From contig JAITJB010000106.1 in NCBI GenBank assembly GCA_031279155.1, positions 1 to 8,058 of the forward strand: a stretch of 8,058 bases of DNA, given 5' to 3'. Every line of letters starts with the position of its first letter. Position 1 is the first letter of the stretch. The notes below the pieces were generated by a model. The model made no database searches. It was given only the letters and a program-made list of their open reading frames with translations, and was not told the origin of the DNA. The translations under genes and the position numbers were made by a program. This document shows positions 1 to 5,378 of this stretch, piece after piece. This DNA is from Deltaproteobacteria bacterium. Lineage in GTDB: Bacteria > Desulfobacterota > Desulfarculia > Adiutricales > Adiutricaceae.

Positions 1-1
1 T

Positions 2-2377
2 GCTGATGATGCTGATGATGTTGCTGTATACGATGTTAATAAAAGTGAAGTAATATCATATATTCAGGCTCCACCTCATTTAGGGAAAGTTATTTACGCT
101 AATTTTATTGATGAGAACAGTTTTGTCCTGACCTGGCTATGGGAAAGTCAATCTAAAAAGAAAAAATATCAACAAAAAAAGTACTTTTTTGACTATTTTA
201 CCTTGGCAAAACCCACCCCGGTCTTGACCCTAATGAAAGAAAATAAGTCCCTTGAGCAGCTGGTCAATGACGTGTGGATTAAGCCTGAGTTGGTCAGCCG
301 TTACCGAACAGGCCAAAACGGTTGGGTTCTATATTATGACGCTTATAGTCAAATATTAGAAATTCATCGCCTAAACGAACCTAAAGTCGAAGTAAAAAAA
401 GTCAATTTGCCATCTGCTAAGCTCGTAGAAGCTTACGTCAATTCCGACGCGACAAGAGGCTTATTTCATTTTAAAAAGGAATCAACAGGTTCAATTGAAA
501 CTACTGATTCTATCGAGCTTTGGGATATTGAGAATCAAAAGCCTCTATGGGTCATGGCCTGGCAAGTCTCAGATGATTACAAAGATATTTCATTATTAGA
601 TGTAAATTTCAATAATAATATAATTTTAGTAAATTTATTTAAAGATAATGAAATTCTTAATATTTTTAATCTGAATGGCCAATTGATTTGTCAACAAGAA
701 GTAGAGGGTCTTTCACAGGGTATATCAATTACTGGTAATATTATATTTTTAGAAATAAATCATACCGAGATGCTTCATAGAGCTGAAAGAAAGAAAGATC
801 CAGATAGTAAGAAATATTTATATTCATTTTATAAAGAGTATGAATTTAGATTTATTGATATTTATGATTTCAGAACTTTACAAACTGTAGAACATCAAAA
901 TGGATTTTTTATTAGTCCAAACTTTAATTTTTATAAAAATTTATTAGTTAATAATGCTATTATTTTAGGATTTGATTCTAGAATTACAGGTGAGCCTTTT
1001 GAAGTTTGGCCTAAGCCTGGCTTTGGTTTTAAAGCTAACTGGGCCTTGTCAGTAATAGAATCTAGTCAAGATAGGATTGAAAATGACATAAAATTTAATA
1101 AATATCTAAGTTTAGCCAATCAATCATATGATCAAGATGATATAGAATCAGCTATTATTAATCTTAATAATGCAAAATCTATTATGGGATATCAAAACGA
1201 TCAGAAATGCTCAATATTGCATAGCAAATTAATGAAATTTTGTAGATTTTCAAAGATAAATGGTATAAAAAAGAACCATATCGACCTTTTAGAAAAGCAT
1301 AATTCCTTAGTTTTTGTGCCTAATTTTGGTTATTTATCGCTTGGTTCATCAGACGGCACAGATATTTATAGTCCTGATGATGGCGCTCTGATGTATAAAT
1401 TGAAATGGCAGATATTGCGCTATTTTAGCGATGGCCAGCGGGCTTTTGCTTACAGCGGCAGAGGCCATACTTTACAAATCGTAGATTGCCCATGGACCTC
1501 GCCTGGCTTAACTATTAAAGAAGAGATAGAACTAGAGCCAGGGCTCGGCGAGGTAATAAACATACATATTTCGCCTGACGAGCGGTATTACGCTTTAGAA
1601 TTTTGCTATGTTCCTTCGGACAGTTGGCCTGCAAATTCTTTATACTTTGTGCGTATTTATGAGATGGGTGCAAATAAACTGATATTTTCAGGAAACGACA
1701 AAGAAAGAACGTATTTTATTGGTTTTTCGCTTGACAGCAGCTATTTTATAATTTATTATAATAAGAGAACGTTCCAATTTCAGTATAATAAAGTCATTAA
1801 CTTAAATAATGGTAAAACAGAAGTAGAAGTCCCAGCAGTTTCAATGTGGGGCAGGGTTTTGTTTGGTGAGAAATTTTTTATTGCTGAATCAACAAAGAGA
1901 TTAGGATTATTTAACTTTTTGCTAAATAATTATTCTATATTATGTGACTACGACGATGTTGAAGATGTTACGCGCATAAAAACTTTTGATATATTTGCTG
2001 GCGGATCTAAGATAGCAGCTATAGTTGATAATAATCTAGAATTCTGGGATATAAATTCTAATAACATGCTTTCACGGATTAATGTTATCGAAGGCGCGCC
2101 TGGGAACCTGTGCATTAATGAAAGTGGCGATAGGGTAGCTGTTTTAACAGACCAAGGTTGTGTAGTGTACAATATTGAATGGGACTTGGATTTTCCCGGC
2201 TGGGCGAGTTGGGACGAAGGCGCTAAGCCGTTCTTACAAACTTTCCTAAAAGCCCATCCAGATTTTTCCGAAGACAAAATTGATATCCTTATACGCACTC
2301 TCCAAAACGCCGGCTATGGCTATCTGAAAAAAGAGTTGGTCAGAGCAAAATTAGATGAATTGCAATTTGGCTGGTGA
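2..2377 (+). CDS. WD40-like beta-propeller repeat protein, 5' partial
   Basis: The reading frame is open from base 2 to the TGA at 2375-2377, giving 791 visible residues. The TTG at 203 is only an internal codon: the 67 codons before it contain no stop, so the true start lies left of the window. The protein is rich in short beta-strand patterns with degenerate WD40 blades, for example 'SIELWDIENQKPLW' (about 530-570), 'GSSDGTDIYSPDDGALMY' (about 1340-1400) and 'NLEFWDINSNNML' (about 2030-2070). Between two propeller-like halves lies a TPR-like helical stretch, 'SYDQDDIESAIINLNNAKSI' (about 1127-1186). The last 65 residues carry 'WDLDFPGWASWDEGAKPFL' and then 'LQNAGYGYLKKELVRAKLDEL'. I recognise this tail from other bacterial WD40-repeat proteins that also have such a helical spacer, so this is a known but uncharacterised architecture. 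No signal peptide or catalytic motif is visible, and the N-terminal domain is outside the window. Likely a protein-interaction scaffold (inference). Base composition is strikingly AT-rich in blocks, unlike the genes that follow. Confidence 0.8.
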   Translation, partial: ADDADDVAVYDVNKSEVISYIQAPPHLGKVIYANFIDENSFVLTWLWESQSKKKKYQQKKYFFDYFTLAKPTPVLTLMKENKSLEQLVNDVWIKPELVSRYRTGQNGWVLYYDAYSQILEIHRLNEPKVEVKKVNLPSAKLVEAYVNSDATRGLFHFKKESTGSIETTDSIELWDIENQKPLWVMAWQVSDDYKDISLLDVNFNNNIILVNLFKDNEILNIFNLNGQLICQQEVEGLSQGISITGNIIFLEINHTEMLHRAERKKDPDSKKYLYSFYKEYEFRFIDIYDFRTLQTVEHQNGFFISPNFNFYKNLLVNNAIILGFDSRITGEPFEVWPKPGFGFKANWALSVIESSQDRIENDIKFNKYLSLANQSYDQDDIESAIINLNNAKSIMGYQNDQKCSILHSKLMKFCRFSKINGIKKNHIDLLEKHNSLVFVPNFGYLSLGSSDGTDIYSPDDGALMYKLKWQILRYFSDGQRAFAYSGRGHTLQIVDCPWTSPGLTIKEEIELEPGLGEVINIHISPDERYYALEFCYVPSDSWPANSLYFVRIYEMGANKLIFSGNDKERTYFIGFSLDSSYFIIYYNKRTFQFQYNKVINLNNGKTEVEVPAVSMWGRVLFGEKFFIAESTKRLGLFNFLLNNYSILCDYDDVEDVTRIKTFDIFAGGSKIAAIVDNNLEFWDINSNNMLSRINVIEGAPGNLCINESGDRVAVLTDQGCVVYNIEWDLDFPGWASWDEGAKPFLQTFLKAHPDFSEDKIDILIRTLQNAGYGYLKKELVRAKLDELQFGW

Positions 2378-2464
2378 ACGTCATTTCAAGCTTTATTAAT
2401 ACTCCCGGAGGCTTTCTTGGCCGAAAAAAACTGACGCTTTTGTACTTACTCGTTTCAGAGGCTG

Positions 2465-2493
2465 TTGCTTAAAAAAAGAAATTAGTCTATAAT
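2465..2493 (+). promoter_or_regulatory. Predicted sigma70-type promoter for the cooS-like gene or an upstream short RNA
   Basis: TTGCTT at 2465-2470 and a perfect TATAAT at 2488-2493 are separated by 17 bases, the optimal spacing. Transcription would start near 2500. The cooS-like start codon is about 390 bases downstream, so the leader would be unusually long and would contain both terminator-like hairpins. This is the best promoter seen by eye in the gap. No inverted-repeat operator of the FNR, CooA or HcpR kind was recognised next to it. Confidence 0.65.
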
Positions 2494-2566
2494 TTACCTG
2501 TCTATCTGAATATCACCAGCGATGGGCCTATCGTATAGCCGTGTGCCCAGCCGTATTTCAGTTACA

Positions 2567-2602
2567 AAATCGAGCGCCAAATCGATCACCAAATCGATCA
2601 CG
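2567..2602. repeat. Tandem 12-bp repeat, first block (3 units)
   Basis: Three adjacent 12-bp units, AAATCGAGCGCC, AAATCGATCACC and AAATCGATCACG, at 2567-2578, 2579-2590 and 2591-2602. The palindrome ATCGAT occurs twice (2581-2586 and 2593-2598), so neighbouring units can pair in RNA. The last unit runs directly into the first terminator-like hairpin. Confidence 0.85.
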
Positions 2603-2645
2603 AAGATCGCCCCGTCCGCTAACGCGAGCCGAGGGCGTTTTTTTT
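2588..2645 (+). repeat. 58-bp exact direct repeat, copy 1
   Basis: This stretch is identical, base for base, to 2713-2770, 125 bp downstream. It includes the end of the 12-bp repeat block, a GC-rich hairpin and a run of eight T. Similarity continues in weaker form on both sides: related 12-mers before it, and AAAAGCTACGCC at 2649-2660 versus AAAAGCTACACC at 2781-2792 after it. The duplicated unit was therefore originally longer, roughly 95-125 bp. Confidence 0.92.
2608..2645 (+). terminator. Rho-independent terminator-like hairpin, copy 1
   Basis: CGCCC at 2608-2612 pairs with GGGCG at 2633-2637. Inside, CG pairs with CG past a one-base bulge and GCT pairs with AGC past a three-base bulge, leaving a six-base AACGCG loop. 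Eight T follow at 2638-2645, the classic intrinsic-terminator layout. The hairpin CGATC/GATCG at 2595-2609 overlaps its 5' arm by two bases, so the two cannot both form fully. It lies about 145 bases after the predicted transcription start and could end a short RNA, attenuate the cooS-like transcript, or end read-through from the WD40-like gene. Confidence 0.72.
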
Positions 2646-2674
2646 ACTAAAAGCTACGCCGTAATTCACTCGCC

Positions 2675-2727
2675 AAATCGAGCATCAAACCGTTCACCAA
2701 ATCGTTCACCAAACCAAATCGATCACG
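2675..2727. repeat. Tandem 12-bp repeat, second block (4 units, one displaced)
   Basis: Units AAATCGAGCATC (2675-2686), AAACCGTTCACC (2687-2698) and AAATCGTTCACC (2699-2710) are followed by a 5-base AAACC remnant and then AAATCGATCACG (2716-2727). The units are more diverged than in the first block. They precede the second terminator-like hairpin exactly as the first block precedes the first, consistent with duplication of the whole module. Confidence 0.8.
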
Positions 2728-2770
2728 AAGATCGCCCCGTCCGCTAACGCGAGCCGAGGGCGTTTTTTTT
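2713..2770 (+). repeat. 58-bp exact direct repeat, copy 2
   Basis: Identical to 2588-2645. The identity stops sharply at both ends: base 2712 differs from 2587, and 2771 from 2646. The absence of any substitution over 58 bp, while the flanks have drifted, implies a recent duplication or gene conversion, or selection on the element itself. Confidence 0.92.
2733..2770 (+). terminator. Rho-independent terminator-like hairpin, copy 2
   Basis: Same hairpin as copy 1: outer stem CGCCC (2733-2737) with GGGCG (2758-2762), followed by eight T at 2763-2770. It sits 116 bases before the cooS-like ATG. With copy 1 it forms a double barrier that any transcript from the 2465-2493 promoter must cross to express the gene. 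Confidence 0.72.
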
Positions 2771-2870
2771 GCCTGCTGCCAAAAGCTACACCACGATGGG
2801 AGCACTACTACTGGCATGGCAATAGAAAACCCGCCAAAGGCCAAAACGGGCTAAAAAAGCCCACCAAAAA

Positions 2871-2886
2871 AAAGGAAAAGAGAGCC
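2871..2886 (+). promoter_or_regulatory. Ribosome binding site of the cooS-like gene
   Basis: A purine-rich AAAGGA at 2871-2876 lies 10 bases before the ATG at 2887. It fixes this ATG as the start and so includes the long N-terminal extension. The next in-frame ATG (residue 100) falls inside the conserved CODH domain. A small hairpin, GGGCT (2848-2852) with AGCCC (2858-2862), lies just upstream, and CCCG at 2831-2834 can compete for CGGG at 2847-2850. A role in translation is possible but unproven. Confidence 0.65.
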
Positions 2887-5061
2887 ATGGCCGACCAGAA
2901 ACAGTTTGATTTAGAAGATCTTAAAGCCATATCCGAGGCGGTTAGTAAGGTGGGGTTTGAGCTTATTAATGCCCTTAAGACCGTCGAGGGTTTTTTAGGC
3001 GCCCCCACCGGCGCTGGACCGCCCAAAGCTCCGCTGGACAAGGCGGCGGAGCCCAAACCGGAAGCCGAGAAAACCGAGGAAGAAAAGCTCAAGCCGGAAC
3101 CTAAGAAAGCCGAGGAGGAAAAGCCCAAGGCGGCTCCCCCCAAACCCAAACCACCGGAGAGCGGCGATCCGATAACCATCCAGATGCTCAATCTGGCCCG
3201 CGAGAGGGGACAATCGACTATCTTCGATAGGGCCCAAAAGATGAAGCAGTGTAACATTGGTACCGAGGGTATTTGCTGCAAAGTCTGCTCCCAAGGGCCC
3301 TGCCGCATCCCGATAACTAAGGCCATCAAAGAGGGGACTGAGCCAGACACCCGCATCGGCCTATGCGGAGCCACCCCGGAGACTATCAGCACCAGAAACC
3401 TTATACGTATGATTTCTGCAGGATCGGCTTCTCACTCCGACCACGGTCTCGATCTGGTGGAAACGCTAAAAGATTTCGGGGAGGGAAAGGCCCCGGGCTA
3501 CCAGATCAAAGATGAGGCTAAACTTAGAAGCATCGCCTCGAACCTAGGACTGAAAGAGACCGAAGGGCTCACAGTTGCGGAACTTTCCAAGGTTGTGGCC
3601 GACGCCCTCCTCGAGGAGTGGGGTAGGCAAACAGGGGAGCTATCTTACCTTAAGCTCGCCCCCAAAGAATCCTACGACCACTGGACGAAACTAGGTGTCA
3701 AGCCTAGGGGCATCAACCGGGAAGCCGTGGAGATCATGCACCGCACCCACATGGGCGTGGATCAGGACTACCGTAACCTTATCTTCCAAGGGGTCCGCTG
3801 CGCTCTGGCCGACGGTTGGAGCGCCTCGATGATAACCACGGACCTCCAGGACGCCCTCTATGGGGCGCCTACGCCCAGTAAAGCCTCACTAAGCCTCGGT
3901 ACATTGTCGCCTAATAAAGTCAACATCGTCTTGACCGGTCAATACCCCAACCTCGGCGAAAAACTGATAACTTTAGCTGAGACCCCGGCTATGATTAATT
4001 ACGCCAAGAGCCAGGGCGCCGAAGGCTTCAACATCGGAGGAGTCTGCGCCACCGCAGTTGAACTCCAAGAGCGGCATGCTTTGAGCGGTGTCGGCGACTA
4101 CCTCCAACAAGAGCTGGTCCTGGTGACCGGGGCGGTGGAGGCCATGGTGGTGGACGCCCAATGCGCCATGGAGGCCTTAGGGGCCATTTGCGAGTGCTAC
4201 CACACTAAGCTCATCACTACCCTTGACAAGGCCCGCTTCGATCCATCTAAGAATTACGTCCAAATGGAGTTTAAAGACGAAAACCTCGACGAGAAGGCCG
4301 AAGCCATCTTAAAACTGGCTGCCGATAATTTTAAAAAGCGCGGGACAGTTACCATTCCCGAAGGGGTAAGCGTCATTGAGGCCGGTCACAGCGTTGAGTC
4401 CCTAGGGCGCGCCTTGGGTTCTAATGGCTCTGGCCCCTTAGGGCCTTTAGCTGAGTCCATTTTTAATGGCTCCATCAAGGGAGTTGCCGCCCTCTTGGGT
4501 TGTAATAACGTAAGAGTACCCCCTGGAGAGAGCGGCGAAGAACCCCACGTGGAGCTGGCCAGAAAACTCATCGCTGACGACATTTTGGTTCTAACCACCG
4601 GCTGCGCTGCTATGGCCTGCGGTCGGGCGGGGTTACTTTCTATAGAGGCTGCCGAAGGGGCCGGTGACAAGCTTAAAGCCTTCTCTAAAAAATCCGACCT
4701 CCCGCCGGTCATTCACATGGGCTCCTGCGTGGATAACTCGAGGATCCTCACCGCCCTCTCGCAATTAGCTAAAAGCGGCAAGATCGGAGGCCTATCTGCT
4801 CTTCCTGTGGCCGTAGCCGCCCCGGGTTGGACAACGGAACAGATATTGGCCACATGCTTTTATTTTGCGGCCTCAGGAATCGACGTCTTCTTGGGCGTGA
4901 CCTTCCCGATCCAGGGCGTCCCCTTCATCAACAACTGGCTGGGCAAGGATTTTGGAGAAATCTACGGCGGCGTCTTCCGCTTCGAGCCCAACCCCGTGGA
5001 GGCGGCCAAGCTCATATCGGAAACTATCGGAACCAAGCGGGCAGGGCTAGGCCTAGCCTGA
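2887..5061 (+). CDS. cooS: Deviant CooS-family (carbon monoxide dehydrogenase-like) iron-sulfur protein
   Basis: 724 residues, against about 636 for characterised CODH II. Residues 1-90 are extra: a helix-like stretch (1-40), then a Lys/Glu/Pro/Ala-rich linker (about 45-92). From about 93 the CODH family is clear. Cys122 and Cys130 match the intersubunit cluster D, and Cys131, Cys134, Cys139 and Cys160 match cluster B, with a 7-residue insertion before the last. Cluster C cysteines 333, 446, 476 and 526 of CODH II are kept as Cys426, Cys539, Cys573 and Cys614, and the acid-base His93 as His183 (SHSDHG). However, His261 is Gln352 (GQYP for GHNP), Cys295 is Ala388 (GVCATA for GICCTG) and Lys563 is Gln652. 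The normal Ni,Fe cluster C and CO oxidation are therefore doubtful. CooS-V of Carboxydothermus, which also lacks a canonical cysteine, carries a Fe-S-O hybrid cluster and does not oxidise CO. Probably cytoplasmic; no signal peptide. It stands alone, without cooC, cooF or acs genes. Family membership is certain; the reaction is unknown. The symbol denotes family only. Confidence 0.93.
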   Translation: MADQKQFDLEDLKAISEAVSKVGFELINALKTVEGFLGAPTGAGPPKAPLDKAAEPKPEAEKTEEEKLKPEPKKAEEEKPKAAPPKPKPPESGDPITIQMLNLARERGQSTIFDRAQKMKQCNIGTEGICCKVCSQGPCRIPITKAIKEGTEPDTRIGLCGATPETISTRNLIRMISAGSASHSDHGLDLVETLKDFGEGKAPGYQIKDEAKLRSIASNLGLKETEGLTVAELSKVVADALLEEWGRQTGELSYLKLAPKESYDHWTKLGVKPRGINREAVEIMHRTHMGVDQDYRNLIFQGVRCALADGWSASMITTDLQDALYGAPTPSKASLSLGTLSPNKVNIVLTGQYPNLGEKLITLAETPAMINYAKSQGAEGFNIGGVCATAVELQERHALSGVGDYLQQELVLVTGAVEAMVVDAQCAMEALGAICECYHTKLITTLDKARFDPSKNYVQMEFKDENLDEKAEAILKLAADNFKKRGTVTIPEGVSVIEAGHSVESLGRALGSNGSGPLGPLAESIFNGSIKGVAALLGCNNVRVPPGESGEEPHVELARKLIADDILVLTTGCAAMACGRAGLLSIEAAEGAGDKLKAFSKKSDLPPVIHMGSCVDNSRILTALSQLAKSGKIGGLSALPVAVAAPGWTTEQILATCFYFAASGIDVFLGVTFPIQGVPFINNWLGKDFGEIYGGVFRFEPNPVEAAKLISETIGTKRAGLGLA

Positions 5062-5074
5062 GAAGGTCTCGATG

Positions 5075-5097
5075 GCCTTTTGGCGCCGTTTAAAGGC
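5075..5097 (+). terminator. Weak hairpin just after the cooS-like gene
   Basis: GCCTTT at 5075-5080 pairs with AAAGGC at 5092-5097 around an 11-base loop, 13 bases after the stop codon. What follows is only moderately T-rich because it runs straight into the 8-bp repeat. It may be a weak terminator or an mRNA 3'-end structure. Confidence 0.3.
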
Positions 5098-5198
5098 TTG
5101 TGATTCGTCGATTTGTTGATTTGTTGATTTGTTGGCTTGTTGGCTTGTTGATTTGTCGACTTGTTGATGTGTTGGCTTGTAGGCTTGCCAACTTGTAG
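5096..5198. repeat. Octanucleotide tandem repeat (about 13 units)
   Basis: One 7-base unit (5096-5102) is followed by twelve 8-bp units from 5103 to 5198 with consensus (A/G)(T/C)TTGTTG. Three units at 5111-5134 are identical ATTTGTTG and two at 5135-5150 are identical GCTTGTTG. The others differ by one to three bases. Units are directly adjacent without spacers. The array starts 34 bases after the cooS-like stop and is non-coding on both strands as far as can be judged. The reverse strand reads as CAACAAAT-type units. Confidence 0.9.
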
Positions 5199-5256
5199 CT
5201 CCTAGGCGGGATAAGGGTTCCAAAAGGCGATAGCGGAAAACCTCCCTTTTCGCTTT

Positions 5257-5306
5257 CGTACTTGGCTTAGCTTTCTTGGCTCTCTTAGCTCACTTGTCCC
5301 GCTTAG
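5257..5306. repeat. Degenerate 9-bp repeat
   Basis: Units CGTACTTGG (5257-5265), CTTTCTTGG (5271-5279), CTCTCTTAG (5280-5288), CTCACTTGT (5289-5297) and CCCGCTTAG (5298-5306), with a 5-base partial CTTAG at 5266-5270. The shared core is CTT(G/A)G. The periodicity is visible, but the units are diverged and could be chance in a pyrimidine-rich stretch. Confidence 0.45.
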
Positions 5307-5310
5307 GGCC

Positions 5311-5347
5311 GAAAATCCCACCTGGAAAAGCTCTGGGTGGGATTTTC
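5311..5347. terminator. Strong bidirectional terminator-like stem between convergent genes
   Basis: GAAAATCCCACC (5311-5322) pairs perfectly over 12 bp with GGTGGGATTTTC (5336-5347). Two G-T wobbles and one G-C pair extend the stem inward, leaving a 7-base loop. The A-tract and T-tract are inside the stem, so either strand would end with a GC block followed by ATTTTC. It can therefore stop the cooS-like transcript on the plus strand and the rarA transcript on the minus strand, whose stop codon is about 30 bases away. Confidence 0.75.
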
Positions 5348-5378
5348 ATTTAATGGTTCGGGGCATTACATTATTTTT

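Larger units (their letters stand above)
2378..2886. other. Non-coding, repeat-rich intergenic region upstream of the cooS-like gene
   Basis: This 509-bp gap separates the WD40-like gene from the cooS-like gene. In order it holds a promoter (2465-2493), a hairpin in which GGGC 2524-2527 pairs with GCCC 2545-2548 around an inner CTAT/ATAG stem, a first set of 12-bp repeats (2567-2602), a first terminator-like hairpin with eight T (2608-2645), a second set of 12-bp repeats (2675-2727), a second identical terminator-like hairpin (2733-2770), a short unrelated stretch, and the ribosome binding site of the next gene. The short open frames here consist of translated repeats and do not look coding. 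No convincing terminator directly follows the WD40 stop codon, so the duplicated elements may also end that transcript. Confidence 0.75.
5062..5378. other. Non-coding region between convergent genes
   Basis: This 317-bp gap lies between the 3' ends of the cooS-like gene (plus) and rarA (minus). It contains a weak hairpin, the 8-bp tandem repeat, a second small hairpin (AGCG and AAAA at 5232-5240 with TTTT and CGCT at 5247-5254, one base bulged), a degenerate 9-bp repeat and a strong terminator-like stem. No open frame with coding character or a ribosome binding site was seen. Confidence 0.75.

Noticed and set aside
203..205. TTG as the start codon of the WD40-like gene
   Set aside because: The same frame is open without a stop back to base 2, the upstream residues look like the same kind of protein, and no Shine-Dalgarno precedes the TTG. 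The gene starts outside the window.
2378..2500. CooA, FNR or HcpR-type operator near the promoter
   Set aside because: The only inverted pair seen, CGTCA (2379-2383) and TGACG (2432-2436), has arms 48 bases apart. No compact palindrome with a known consensus was found.
2541..2747. Small plus-strand open frame with PNRS repeats
   Set aside because: It is the translation of the 12-bp tandem repeats and runs through the first terminator hairpin and its T-run. It has no ribosome binding site and no codon bias.
2808..3392. Minus-strand open frames opposite the start of the cooS-like gene
   Set aside because: They are low-complexity shadows of the Lys/Glu/Pro-rich coding strand and of the CODH domain, with no ribosome binding site or family resemblance.
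5096..5198. CRISPR array
   Set aside because: The units are 8 bp and directly adjacent, with no spacers and no cas genes nearby.
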